Below, piece by piece: positions 1 through 10,686 of a DNA stretch of 64,000 bases. The DNA is taken from the NCBI GenBank assembly GCA_958510825.1, contig OY294044.1, positions 86,722,895 through 86,786,894 of the forward strand, in the 5' to 3' direction. The first letter of the stretch is position 1; each line of letters starts with the position of its first letter. This stretch comes from Brachypterus glaber. Lineage: Eukaryota; Arthropoda; Insecta; Coleoptera; Kateretidae. Made by a program: the position numbers and the translations under genes. The notes beneath the pieces were generated by a model. The model ran no database searches and was not told the origin of the DNA. It saw nothing but the letters and a program-made list of their open reading frames with translations.

Positions 1-11
1 ATATTGCTTAC

Positions 12-188
12 CTGGAAATATAAAATGATGGTCCAGATAAGTCCCAGAACCACTGGTGGTCTCCCATCCACCAAATCGCTGGGATTTATGTTTACGAGTT
101 TGATTCTTTTTCCAGTTAGAAATTGTAAGGCTGTGTTGGCATTACTGAGGAAGTGTGGTCTTCTTAAAACTCTGCCTCTCTCCATAGG
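12..188 (-). CDS. Msp300: Msp300/nesprin exon: C-terminal half of first CH domain
   Basis: Reading right to left, an acceptor (TTTAG just right of 188) opens a 177-bp, 59-codon exon that closes at a GTAAGC donor (positions 11-6). The translation begins PMERGRVLRRPHFLSNANTA and ends GLIWTIILYFQ. These are the middle and last helices of a type-1 calponin-homology domain. The RRPHFLSNANTAL and DLVDGRPPVVLGLIWTIILYFQ type of sequence is characteristic of nesprin/Msp300 rather than spectrin, alpha-actinin or spectraplakin. In that family the paired CH domains at the N-terminus bind F-actin, while a C-terminal KASH domain (outside this window) anchors the protein in the outer nuclear membrane. The exon joins in phase 0 to the exon at 1558-1653. 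The gene continues beyond position 1. Family assignment is by remembered motifs, not by a search. Confidence 0.9.
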
Positions 189-1557
189 CTAAATAAAAAA
201 TATATAAGAAGCTGTGAAGATATGTATGGGAAGTAGAAAAAATGTTCTATGCACCACGTATGCAAACTGTCTCGAAGACTAAATAACACTAGGCAACACG
301 GTTTCTTGCACTGGTTGGAGTCATATGTTTTTTAACTAATTTTCGGTCGCTGAAACCGAATCTGACCTCAGAATATTTCTATTACCTAAGTTTTCTGAGA
401 AAAATGAGATAAAAATGTTAAAAAATTATTATTTTATCCCTCTTTTGTTCTAAAATCATGGGAGATAAAAATATTCCAAAGACAAATTTATTCGGCGACT
501 CAATATTAGTTAAAAAATACCCAACTTAAAACATGGAAACTTTAAATTCATAGGTAGAATAAATAGGGATATTATGAAAAAAATAATAAAAAAAAAGGAT
601 AATGTGACAAAACTAAGTAGGGGTGGAGGGTAAGAATGCACATAAGGGGATTAACTCATGCTAAAAATTGTCAAAAATCATTACTAGGAGGTCAAAAATT
701 AACTAAAAAAATGTTACGTAATATGGTTCTTATGTAATAAAGTAACATTTTTATGATGTAGAACCATTAAAAAAAACAAACAATAATACACAATATTTCG
801 TTTTAAAAATTATTTTTAAATTGGCATGATTGATTGTACTAAAATTAAAAAAATAAGACTTGTTGGTTTTTTTTAAGGTCAAATTTGGATTCTGCGCCTT
901 TAAATTGATAAGAAAAATATATTTTTTGGGCTCGGGAAAAAAGTTTACACTGTGTAATTTAATTTTGTTTCTTTTTCATTTATTTACTTTTTACGAACAA
1001 ACTATGCAAGTTAAAAAATATTTGTAAAAATATTTTTGTACAGAATTTTATAATCTACAAATTAAGTCCTATAAAAATTTTATACAGATTTGATAGTTTT
1101 GCAATTAAGTACACTCTGTACTTTCATTTTAAGCTTTTTATTTTTTTTTTCGCGTACTTACTCTGACAGTAGGTCCTTGGCATATATATAGTTTTAAGTT
1201 CCTCGTATTTTTTTTTAATATACCCTAAAATTTTCAAAATCCTACTCTTTTTTTTTAAAGATTTTGAAAAAAAAAACGTCATTATTTCCTGGACTTATAT
1301 CTCAAAAAATTTAGGTGCTGAAATTTTTCTAAGGTCAGATTCGGTTTCTACGCCCTCAAATTAGTAAGAAAAATTTACTTTCCGACCGGGGCAAAAAAAA
1401 AGTTGAGATTTGTTGCCTAGTGTAATCGGGTAAATTATACCTTTTGCCCTTTTTTATTTTTTACCAAAAAAATAAAAAATTACGCTTTCGGTTAAACCGG
1501 AAATTATAGCAATTGTTTAGGTAAACATGTAAACATAATACTGAAAATATAACTTAC
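189..1557 (-). other. Intron between the two CH exons
   Basis: This 1369-bp GT-AG intron separates the two exons of the CH domain. The donor is GTAAGT (1557-1552) and the acceptor is TTTAG (193-189). About 83% of it is a single inverted-repeat element (287-1422). Confidence 0.85.
287..1422. mobile_element. Non-autonomous TIR element with TAA target duplication
   Basis: The left end starts CACTAGGCAACA and the right end is its reverse complement, TGTTGCCTAGTG. Both are flanked by TAA (284-286 and 1423-1425). Homology between the arms extends inward about 110 bp: a segment reading GAAACCGAATCTGACC near 353-368 recurs inverted near 1333-1349. A related direct copy of that segment lies near 886-920. 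No coding frame is visible. A 3-bp TAA duplication fits PIF/Harbinger-type insertion, but that class assignment is inference. Confidence 0.75.
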
Positions 1558-1653
1558 CAGTCTTTCTCCGGACAATACTTCCAGTAAGGCTAAGAGTTTA
1601 GTTCCGTCTCTCAAATCCTCTATTAACTCATCTATCCTAAGCGGTGGAACTCG
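1558..1653 (-). CDS. Msp300: Msp300/nesprin exon: N-terminal part of first CH domain
   Basis: A 96-bp, 32-codon exon begins after an acceptor (TTTATTTCAG, ending at 1654) and ends at a GTAAGT donor (1557-1552), phase 0 at both ends. The translation starts RVPPLRIDELIEDLRDGTKL and ends LLALLEVLSGERL. This is the CH helix carrying the conserved DLRDGTKLLALLEVLSGERL block. It continues directly into PMERGRV of the exon at 12-188, giving a nearly complete CH domain. The first helix of the domain (actin-binding site 1, usually containing a WIN-type motif) should be in the preceding exon. I searched upstream by eye and did not find it. Confidence 0.9.
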
Positions 1654-1741
1654 CTGAAATAAAAAATAAGTGTAACATAAAAAATAAAACCCTGTGAAAT
1701 GTGGTGCTATAGACAAAATAATCATATAAGGGTACAGTACC

Positions 1742-1960
1742 TTCAACCGAGGTGACCTCAGACGGTGTAGGTGATTTAGGACATATTTTCGCAAAACCTG
1801 CTGAACCAAAGTCGTGGATTTGTGGGCACAAGTTGTAGGGTTCAATTTTACAACTTGTGCACACAAATACACAACTTTTGCACACATGCTTTGGTTCAGA
1901 TGGTTTTGCAAGAAAAGTGTCCGAAGTCACCTAAACCGTCCGAAGTCACCTCGGTTGAGG
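1742..1960. mobile_element. Short foldback MITE
   Basis: The ends TTCAACCGAGGTGACCTCAG and its imperfect reverse complement (1938-1960) pair. The complementarity continues almost to the centre, for example the AAAACC...TGAACCAAAG segments near 1795-1810 and 1889-1908. GTACC lies on both sides (1737-1741 and 1961-1965) and looks like a 5-bp target duplication. The element is non-coding. It sits in the presumed long intron, about 90 bp upstream of the 1558-1653 exon. Confidence 0.75.
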
Positions 1961-2146
1961 GTACCTTTATCTTTTTTGTTTGATTAGATAGATATGCTTC
2001 TGAAAGTTTTATCTAAGAACATAAACTGTTGATGTGATTTACTCAATAACCAGAAATAACCTTAACTTTGGTTTTTTAAATTTCAGGAAAAAAGATTTAG
2101 GCATAGGGTGTAGTTTTTACATTTAACGGACTTAGTATTTTACTAA

Positions 2147-2939
2147 AGCTACGGTTTCCTCCAAAATTCGCAGTCGCTGACGACTGCGACCGGGTAGCCG
2201 CGACCGAGTCGTTAAGACATCTCCAATGCATTTTAAATGTCCCTATTTTTCTAGCGACTACTGAGTCGTTACTACCAACTACAGGTCGCCGTTTGTTTGG
2301 ACGCCGGTCGCTTGACCGCTCCGGGAGCAGAGGCAAGACCAATTCGTCACGAATTTGACAGTGTATGAACAGGTGTGCGCTGTGACAAGTGTTTATTTTT
2401 TTCATTCCACAGCAGAGTAGAAATAGTTATGGCAGGTATGTAATAATTTGTACTTGTAGGGATGTTAAAAACTGTGTTTTTTTTAATACGTTGTTTAAAA
2501 ACATAGTTTTAAAACGTTTTTTTTTTTTGTTTTCATTCGTTTTTTTTATTATTTTTCGTACCCAATGCTCAACAAAATATGTTTTCAATTAATAAACTGT
2601 CTTTTAGTTGTCAAATTAGTACAATTCGTATATTTATATTATTTTATTTTATTTGGTTTGTCTCAGATAAAAGATCGTTAATTTATTGCGTTCTACGTTT
2701 TGTAAATATTTTATGATTTTGTTCTGATAGTTAATATATTTTAAGGATCCTTTTTAAAGATAATCAATGCAAGGCATAAACTCGCAAACAAAACAACTGC
2801 TGTTTATAAAATGGCCAGCTAACAGAATGGCGACTGGTGACTGGAGAGACCGAGGAAAACATGTAGGGTCGTGAGGACCTGGTCGCGGCTACCCGTTCGC
2901 AGTCGTCAGCGACTGGGAATTTTGGAGGAAACCGTAGCT
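2147..2939. mobile_element. TIR element, TAA target duplication (repeat family seen twice)
   Basis: The termini AGCTACGGTTTCCTCC and GGAGGAAACCGTAGCT are exact inverted repeats flanked by TAA (2144-2146 and 2940-2942). Subterminal GC-rich blocks built from GTCGCTGACGACTGCGAC pair over about 80 bp. The 3-bp TAA duplication suggests a PIF/Harbinger-derived MITE (inference). The sequence at 7045-7206 is a second, truncated copy. No transposase frame was seen. Confidence 0.8.
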
Positions 2940-3633
2940 TAATACTGCATAACAGTATTTCGTAATTTCAGCGGAAAAGAGTTGTGTAACGTTTAGACGT
3001 CATAGTTATCGTGTTGAAGTTTAGAGTTTTGCGTAATTACGATCGCAGACTAACAGTCGATGGAAGTCCCATTCAGTTCCCGTCACTTACCTCACTTAAC
3101 ACTTTAACTTTTGTAATTAGTGAATGAAAACATAGGCGGATTTATCGGGGTGACTACTGAGATGCTTTCCCCCCAAGCCCTGAAACCTAGGTGTTTTTAC
3201 TTTAAATATTAATTAAAAAAAAATTCCACAAATAAAACAAAAAAACCTCAACTACTTTTAACCGGACCATATTTTTCTTACATATTGCTTTCCCATTTTG
3301 AAAATTTTCAAAATTTCGGGAAAGCATATAGGTACAATGTACCTACATGTACATTGTACATGTATTCGTGAAAAATGTTCAAAAATTTTTATTGCGTATT
3401 TTTGCGTTTTATTACGTTTTATGTCGATATAAATCAATTTCGAGCAAAAAAAATTGTCGGTCGATCGGTCGTTCTGTCCGGAAAATTTTGTGTGCACGAT
3501 AACTTAAGAACGCTTTAAGCTACAGGTATGTTACCAAAAGTTCTCGCACGGGATTGTTTTTGGTGAACATTGGGGTAGGGGACAAATGGGGAAAAATACA
3601 TTTTTTTACAAAAATTTGAAAATAGCTATATAG

Positions 3634-3990
3634 GAGTTTTCGAGGTTGCTGTAATTAAATCTGATAACAAAAACTTTTTAACTCCACCCCCACGGGGTGA
3701 GGGGAAAAATATTTTTAAATATTTCAACATTTTCGTCAAAATTGGTATATAGAGGTTTTTGGGGACGACGAAACTAAATATGATAATAATTTTTTTCTAT
3801 TTCCACCCCCTGAGGGGTGGGGGTAGTTTTTTTGAAAATTGGTATGTTGAGGTTTTTAAGGTTGCTGCAAGTGAATCAGATAATAAAAAAATTCTAACTT
3901 CACCCCCTGAGGGGCGAGGGGTAGTTTTCGTGAAAATTGGTATATCGAGGTTTTTAAGGTTGCTTGCTGAAAGTGAATATGATTATAAAA
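3634..3990. repeat. Decaying tandem repeat, about 100-118-bp unit
   Basis: Four imperfect units start near 3634, 3752, 3852 and 3948. Each has a GAGGTTTTTAAGGTTGCT-like start and a TGATAA segment. The first three also carry a GC-rich palindromic core of the form CACCCCCTGAGGGGTG. The open frame at 3759-4067 across these units is a by-product of the repeat. Confidence 0.75.
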
Positions 3991-4729
3991 AATCCATTTC
4001 ACGCGCCGAGGTAAAGAATGGGAAATATTTTTTACTGGACAGTATATTTTTTCATGTTGAAAACTAATTTGACAATGAACCAGCCGTCTCGAATAAGAAA
4101 AGTTATGACCAGAAACACCACAAACTACATTTCATGGAGGGAGAAAGGTCAAGGAAAAAAATGATAGTAACATTTTTGTGTAATTTAAATTTTACAAAAT
4201 TTATCAGATATTTTGAAGGTTTTTTTTTTTAATTTTTAGCCAATTTCAGGACTTTTTGCCTGCGACGCTTTAGGTATTAAATTGTTAAGGTTATGGTGTA
4301 AACATTTTAATATAATTTTTAAAATTCTGCTACTAAATTCAGAATTATGTATCTAGGTATATATATAAATGGCATGATCTTAAAATTTCTAAAAACTTTC
4401 GCCTGCGGCGTTGAAGAGAATTACTGGTTATACTAGTTTTAACATTTTCTTAAAAAAAAATATGTGTTAAAAAATATGTATTTTCCGTTGGTTTTCAATA
4501 CGCTTTTATTTACTACTTTTGTATAGCCCAAAAAAAAAAAATGGATACGCCTATGGATAAGGTCCTTATTGTATTTGGCACGCAAATTGGTACGAAAGCG
4601 CGTATTTTGAAAGATTGCATGCAACTAAGCTATTCCGGCTCCATATAGTTCATAAATTAAAAATAATTATAATTAGTTGGTTTCTTATTATAATTAAATT
4701 ATTAAATTTTAATTAAATTATTGGAATTA

Positions 4730-5408
4730 TAGAGCGGTCCAAAAGTCACCCCCCCCCTCTTAACTTTTGAACCAGTTGAGATATCGACTTGAAATTTGGA
4801 ACTTTCAAATAAGACAACTTAAACTATCTTTTAGCATATATTTAATACTTTCAGCTCTTAAAATGTGGGCAGGGGGGCATGGGGGCACATTTTTTTAAAT
4901 GGAAAGGGGGGTCGTGTAATACATCATTTTAAAGCTTATAAAATTCTCCATTTAACTCCATATTTTTAAATTAAAAAAAAAAAAATTGGGTTTAAAAAAA
5001 CAAATAATTTTTTAAAAATGCCTAATTTCATCATAAAAGATATTAATTATACTTTTAAACTAATTTTAGTTGACATAAATAAAAATTTATAAAAAAAAAC
5101 TTAAAAAATCGAATGTTATGCACAAAAAATTGAAAAATCAAAACCTTAAAAAACATTTTTAAAAAATTTAAAAATGTTAGTTTAAATAGAGAATTTTATA
5201 AGCTTTAAAATGATGTATCACACGACCCCCCTTTCCATTTAAAAAAATGTCCCCCTATGCCCCCCTGCCCACATTTTAAGAGCTGAAAATATCAAATATA
5301 TGCTAAAAGATAGTTTAAATTGTCTTATTTAAGAGTTCTAAATTTGAAGTCGATATCTCAACTCGTTCAAAAGTTAAAAGGGGGGGGGGTGACTTTTGGA
5401 CCGCACTG
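4730..5408. mobile_element. Mariner-type MITE with long inverted arms (copy 1)
   Basis: The left terminus AGAGCGGTCCAAAAGTCACC mirrors the right terminus GGTGACTTTTGGACCGCACTG. The dinucleotide TA is duplicated at both edges. The arms are roughly 270 bp, so the whole element can fold back. CAG(T/A)GCGGTCCAAAAGT with a TA target is typical of Tc1/mariner/pogo termini. Other copies lie at 35087-35808 and 55045-55693, with a partial copy at 31994-32210. All are non-coding. Confidence 0.85.
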
Positions 5409-5410
5409 TA

Positions 5411-6240
5411 TAACTAAACCCTTTGTACTTGGAGTCCACATCTGAAATAAACAAAAATATGGGTATTTCTGTATGAATCCATACCATGTCGCGGATTCTG
5501 ATGAAACTTTTTTTATATTATCTATATCCTATCCCATTACTAGAGGCTTTAAGCATAAAAAAGATTTCAAAAAAATTTTTGGTAAAGATATAATTTTTTA
5601 AAATTTTTGTAATTCTTACATTTTTGGTCATTGAGAAACCCGCTTTATTAACGATATTTTGCTATAAGTTTGACAATTTTAATCCAAATTTAATAAAAAT
5701 TGGTACAAACACGTAAAATTAAATGAAAATCTGAAATCTATATCATTTTTTTAATAGACGGTTTCTGCTCTTCTTCTTCTTCTTCTTCAAATGTATTTTT
5801 TTACTATTTTTATAACTATTTTTAACTTAATATTTCGAAAAGTGCCCCTCTTAGATTTTTCTCAAAATTTGGTCAAAAGTACTTATAAGATGTAAAAAAA
5901 TAAAATCTGGTACTTTTATTGACTTTTTACTCATGAGAGGATTATGGTGTTCCATATCCAAAAACCATACTTTTGGGAAATTGACTTTGAATGTTTGAAA
6001 CACAAAATCGCATAATTTTTCACCCATAATAACCAATTATAGCATGATACCGCAAACTTCGGACCACGCTTTGTCTTTGCCATTGCAGGGAGAGAGTGTA
6101 TAAACCATAACTATCCAATAATTTAGAGAACAAAAATAGTCAATTTTGGTTATAGAACAAAGAAAGTATAATCTTTAAAAATACTTGGATATGGAATAAA
6201 AAATCCAGAATAAAGTAAGCTGCTTTTTGCAATTTTATTC
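5411..6240. other. No recognised gene or complete element
   Basis: AT-rich intronic sequence with a short TTC run near 5768-5787. I could not support any coding exon or paired termini here. Confidence 0.5.
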
Positions 6241-6251
6241 GTTCACACAAA

Positions 6252-6840
6252 AATGTAAGGGTGACACACATCTCTATTCATCACATCTCCACTCGCGCAC
6301 ATCTCTACTCACACACATCTCTACACACACACAACTCTACTCACATACAACTCTACTCAAACACATCACTACTCAAACACATCACTACTCTAACACATCA
6401 CTACTCAAACACATCACTACTCACACATATCTCTACTCACACACATCTCTACTCACACACATCTCTACTCATTGTCATATACTTTGACATTTATTTGATT
6501 AAAACTAGGATACAATGTCGGAACAAAGCACTAACTTTTCGTAGATTAGCTTATAAGTTTATTTATTGAATACAAATTTTACCTAATTCCATGTTACTAT
6601 AAGTAGTGATATACCTCATAATAAATTTTGGTGGCAATAAACAAACTTATAAGCTGAATTACAGAAAAAGATATTAAATTAATTTAGATTAGTGCTTTGT
6701 TTCGCCATGGTATCCTAGTTCTAATTAAATAAATGTCAAAGTATATGACAGTGAGTAGAGATATGTGTGAGTAGAGATGTGTTTAAGTAGAGTTGTGTGT
6801 GAGTAGAGAAGTGTGTGATTAGAGATGTGTGCGTAGGTCT
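6252..6840. mobile_element. Foldback element whose arms carry a 16-bp tandem repeat
   Basis: The left arm (about 6265-6474) is a tandem array of a 16-bp unit, ACACATCTCTACTCAC, with variants. It is followed by a unique stretch (6476-6560) containing TATACTTTGACATTTATTT. The right arm repeats both parts in inverted order: the unique stretch at about 6645-6752, then GAGTAGAGATGTGTGT-type units at 6753-6835. This resembles Drosophila FB (Foldback) elements, whose long inverted termini are built from short tandem repeats. The two overlapping open frames in the left arm (6227-6569) simply translate the repeat. Confidence 0.75.
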
Positions 6841-6848
6841 TACTATAA

Positions 6849-6909
6849 TTGTGGCAACTTAAGTGTGAATAGGCCTGAACTGTGGCGACTTACATGCGTT
6901 GCCACAATT
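6849..6909. repeat. Short inverted repeat beside the foldback element
   Basis: ATTGTGGCAAC (6849-6859) pairs with GTTGCCACAAT (6898-6908). Confidence 0.6.
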
Positions 6910-7044
6910 TTAAAGAAGAATTACAGACGAACTGATGAAAAATAATAAATAATTTTATTAAAAATATGTTAAAACTATATTAAATTTTTATATAAAATAA
7001 TTGGATTTGTTAAAGATTTTAAACTTTTTAAGATATTTCACTTA

Positions 7045-7206
7045 AGTTACGGTTTCCTCCAAAATTCGCAGTCGCTGACGACTGCGACCGGGTAGCCGCG
7101 ACCAGGTCGTTACGACCCTACCTGTTTTCCTCGGTCTCGCCAGTCGCTATTCTGTTATCTGGCCATTTTATAAAGAGTTGTTTTTTTGTTTGCGAGTTTT
7201 TGCCTT
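7045..7206. mobile_element. Truncated copy of the 2147-2939 element
   Basis: It begins AGTTACGGTTTCCTCC and follows the terminal and subterminal GC-rich blocks of the 2147-2939 element. It continues through sequence matching that element's right half in inverted order (TATAAAGAGTTGTTTTTTTG). No opposite terminus was found. Confidence 0.7.
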
Positions 7207-8468
7207 TCAATCAGTATGAATATCTCTAAAAAGTCGGTTCTTTTAATGTTTTTGAATTATCAAGCGGAAGAAGAGAATCTCCTCCTCTTATTAACATTAC
7301 ATCATTAAGAAAATAGTTCTGCCAACAAAATAATACTTTTCCCTATAGCCCTAGGTTCATTAAAATCAAAAACAAAACAAAATTAAAAAAAAAAAATTCA
7401 AAAAAAAAATCAGTTTTTCAAATTTTGAGCGCCTATGCCGCAGCTCTTTATGCAGCATTTTGATAAACTGCGCATGCGCACCCGCATGCGCTGACCGTTT
7501 TTCAATATGTTATTTCAAATAAAAAAAAAAATACAAAAAAAAACACCAAACAGACGCCAAACCAACGTTAACGTAAACCAAGGCCCCCTCATTAAAAAAA
7601 AAGTCCAAACCAAGAAAAAACCAAACCAACTCCTGCACAGAGAGCTGCATTTAGGCGTTTGTAAACATTGGGGATCTAGACCAAAATAGCGTAGCGTATT
7701 TGCTATCCAGTGCCTATGATATTGAAAAAAGATGCTGAGAAATTTCATTTATGGATATAGACTGTTATGATATACACTTTTAGAAGGATATCGAACAAAC
7801 TTGCACCAAAGTCTTGGTTATTAAACAAGTTTGCTCTTATATCAGCACGGATAAAGGACAAGCGCATTTTCCTGATTTCAACGATATGCATAACCCATAC
7901 CCCCCAAAAACGGATATAGAACACTATAATCCTCACATGACGTGTTGTACCATGTTATTACCTACTATAATTATTGTTATTGAAAATATGCTGACAAGAG
8001 TTGTGTTAAGGATATACGTATAATTTTAATTGTTTTTTAAAAGTATATAATTTTAATTAAGTAGGTAATATTCTCAATAATACTACTTATTACTATTATA
8101 TAGGTACTACTTTTCTAATTAGAAAATTATCGAGTCGCTTTTCTTTTTGTTTCCGTAATATAATTGAAGTGGCGCCAAGTGATTATTCTGAGCATGTAAT
8201 TAGATTTTTGCTCTATATTTAGCAAAAATCGATTTTGAATTATAATTTATTTACACAACAGTAGTCTTCTATGAAATGTTTTTTCCACGACCACCTATGA
8301 AAACGAGAAATTTTACACGATTTAGAAAGTAAGAAAGTGTTCAATTTTACATGCGTGCGAAATAATATCATAAATGTGTGGATAAGCAAAGCTATCATGA
8401 TTTTTTTTTTTCAAAATATTGAACATTATATTAGACGTTTTTTCATTACGTTTTTATGTATATGGAAA
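7207..8468. other. Unassigned intronic sequence with a shared 40-bp segment
   Basis: A segment reading TGCCAACAAAATAATACTTT (7320-7339), followed by CCTAGGTTCATT, recurs near 26970-27004. That suggests fragments of one dispersed repeat. The stretch 7500-7640 is A-rich with CAAACCAA-like words. No gene was seen. Confidence 0.45.
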
Positions 8469-8470
8469 TA

Positions 8471-9375
8471 CAGGGTGTCATATCAAAGCCGACTCGGTCG
8501 ATAACAGGGCGTTCAAAATTAATATTCTAACTTTTGGATTTTCAAACATAAAAAACTCAATTTTTTTAAATGGAATGCTTTATTTTTTATTTGTAGAATT
8601 TTATTCTACATTTAATGAGCAAATAAAAAATATAGCATTCCATTTAAAAAAATTGAGTTTTTTATGTGAAAATCCAAAAGTTTGAATATTAATTTTTTTT
8701 CTCAAAAAAAAATTATATCTCAAAAATTATAAATAATAGACCAATATAATATCGTCGGCTTACAAGTAAAGAGCACTAAGTCCAAAAACATGGTTTTGAG
8801 ATATTGACAAATTTAACTTTCACTGTTGTTTTTTAATTTTTGTAATAATTGTTACAAAAATGCACGTTTCGCCAAACAAACACTCAGTCGCTTAGTGCAG
8901 AAACATTTGAAATAATCTACATGTAAAACGCACTAAGTGACTTAGTGCCTATTGCCAGATAAAAATTTATTCAAAATCAAACTGGTGCGTTTTGTATAGT
9001 GGGAACTCTCTTGGCAGTCCACCTAGAAGTTAGTTCGGTTTACCTGTACATAGATCATCAAAAATTAATTACAGTAACCAAAAAATCCCATTTTTGCAAA
9101 AAAGTGACTTAGTGCCTTTTACTTGTAAGCCGACGATATGATATTAAAATAAAGGTATTTTTATTACAAGTAAGATGACATAATAAAAAAATATACCATT
9201 CCATTAAAAAAAATTAAGTCAGATGTTACCCACCCTAGGAGGACCATCCTGTATATTTAAAAATATTTTTATAATGTGCCTTTTTTAAAACCATACAACT
9301 TTTATTTCTAAAGTTTTTCTCTAAAGTGGATACTTTACTATATATCGACCGAGTCGGCTTCGTTGAGACACAATG
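8471..9375. mobile_element. CAGGGTGT-type TIR element, TA target, with a nested insertion
   Basis: The left end CAGGGTGTCATATCAAAGCC continues into GACTCGGTCGATA. It is matched inverted by TATCGACCGAGTCGGC, with decayed outer bases, at 9342-9375. TA flanks both ends. Inside, a long hairpin spans about 8519-8691 (TTGGATTTTCAAACATAAAA against its complement). A second complete element (8753-9135) is inserted within it. Non-coding. Confidence 0.75.
8753..9135. mobile_element. 383-bp TIR element nested in 8471-9375
   Basis: The termini CGTCGGCTTACAAGTAAA and TTTACTTGTAAGCCGACG are inverted repeats. ATAT flanks both sides (8749-8752 and 9136-9139), giving a probable 4-bp target duplication. The interior repeats words such as GCACTAAGT/ACTTAGTGC in both orientations. 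Confidence 0.75.
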
Positions 9376-9593
9376 TATATTTTTTTTTTACTTTTGTAAT
9401 AGTTACGATAACTCTGAATCATACATCGTTTTAATTTTGATGAGATAACAATTTAAATGAACGAAAACTAACTAATTTTAACTGTCAAAGTGTTATCTTG
9501 GAAAAGAAACGAAAGAGACCAAGGTAAAGTTTTCATTCATTTATTAAGGTTGAAGCATACAAATTCGGGAATTTTAGAAAAACTGCAGCTAAA

Positions 9594-9743
9594 GGAACGT
9601 TCAAGTATTACGTAACGCAAATTTTGACTATTTTGGACACCCTCCCCCTGTAACGCTATTTTCCTATACCATTAACATGGGCGTAACACTCCAAAATGAC
9701 CTCCACCCTCCCGAAGGAGCCTACCGTAATACTTGAACGTTCC
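9594..9743. mobile_element. 150-bp MITE
   Basis: GGAACGTTCAAGTATTACG at the left is repeated inverted as CGTAATACTTGAACGTTCC at the right. Non-coding. Confidence 0.75.
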
Positions 9744-9765
9744 CTAAGTTATTTATTTTTCTGTA

Positions 9766-10686
9766 AGTAGGGGTGACCGGGGCTAGTTGTCGCAGGGGTA
9801 AGTTGTCGAAGTGCTTGTATCTCAAAAAGTTAAATAGCTTTCTGCACCAAACCGAGATTAACCTCCGCGTTACAAAAGTGACATTTATCATTTGTAAACT
9901 TAAAAGCAATAAGTTAAAAGAGCAGCAATTTAATCTAAAAAATGTCAAAATTAAAGGGTCCAGTAATTTTTTTGTGGTAAATATTTTTTCTTATTGTGAG
10001 GGATTTAAAATATTAAGATAAGAAAATTATATGTATATTAATAGTTTAAGGTGTATATTATTTGTTGATATTGTCATTTATGAGTGTTTATTCGTTAATT
10101 AGACAGTACTTGATACATTAGGTAAAATTGATCACTGGGGCTAGTTGTCGCATTTGGTTTGGGGCTAGTTGTCGCATGATCTGGAGATATGTTCATGGTA
10201 TAACATTTCCTTTTTCGCATTTTTATTATTCAAAACTGTGTTTAAAAGTGAAACTTAATAGGATAGCAAATAAAATCGTTTATTAAATTAAATTAAAAAA
10301 AAAAATTGAAAAAATATTATTTCATTATAAAGTTGACAATTTTGGTACAAGAGTAAAAAGTTAGATAACAATCGGCTTTTGGGAAGGCACATGTCTTATT
10401 AGTTATTTATATTTTTTTTAAATACCTTTATATTTCTTCAAAAAAATATACTTTAAGAGCCGCGACAACATGCCCCGTGACGGGGCACGTTGTCGCATTT
10501 GTCGAGACTTCATAAAAAAAATCATAACTCTAATACCCTGTAAATTTTTCCATGTTTTATCTTATAATAATACTACTGAAACATGCAGCTAAAATTACCA
10601 TTTGGTCAATTAAAAAAAAAACAAAAATAAAGGAAAAAACTGACTTTGAATGAAAAGTGCGACAATTAGCCCCGGTCACCCCTACT
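9766..10686. mobile_element. TIR element, about 920 bp, with internal terminal-like repeats
   Basis: The left end AGTAGGGGTGACCGGGGCTA continues into GTTGTCGCA. The right end is TGCGACAATTAGCCCCGG followed by TCACCCCTACT. The GGGGCTAGTTGTCGCA word recurs inside near 10137-10175. A GCGACAACATGCCCCG and CGGGGCACGTTGTCGC palindrome lies near 10462-10497. Non-coding. Reiterated terminal words inside the element are typical of transposase-binding-site duplication (inference). Confidence 0.75.

Noticed and set aside
1637..1930. Minus-strand frame with several Cys residues
   Set aside because: It crosses the CH exon in the wrong frame and runs into the MITE at 1742-1960.
3070..3115. A good minus-strand donor (GAG then GTAAGTG) near 3108
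   Set aside because: No acceptor or recognisable coding sequence precedes it, and it does not supply the missing first CH helix.
6261..6475. Short repeated units resembling a CRISPR array
   Set aside because: The 16-bp units are directly adjacent with no unique spacers and are mirrored in an inverted arm. This is eukaryotic foldback DNA.
6227..6569. Two overlapping Thr/His/Ser-rich open frames
   Set aside because: They are translations of the tandem repeat in different frames.
7680..7748. Minus-strand peptide with HRHWIANTLR as a candidate for the missing CH helix
   Set aside because: No acceptor or donor at suitable positions, and the surrounding residues do not fit a CH domain.
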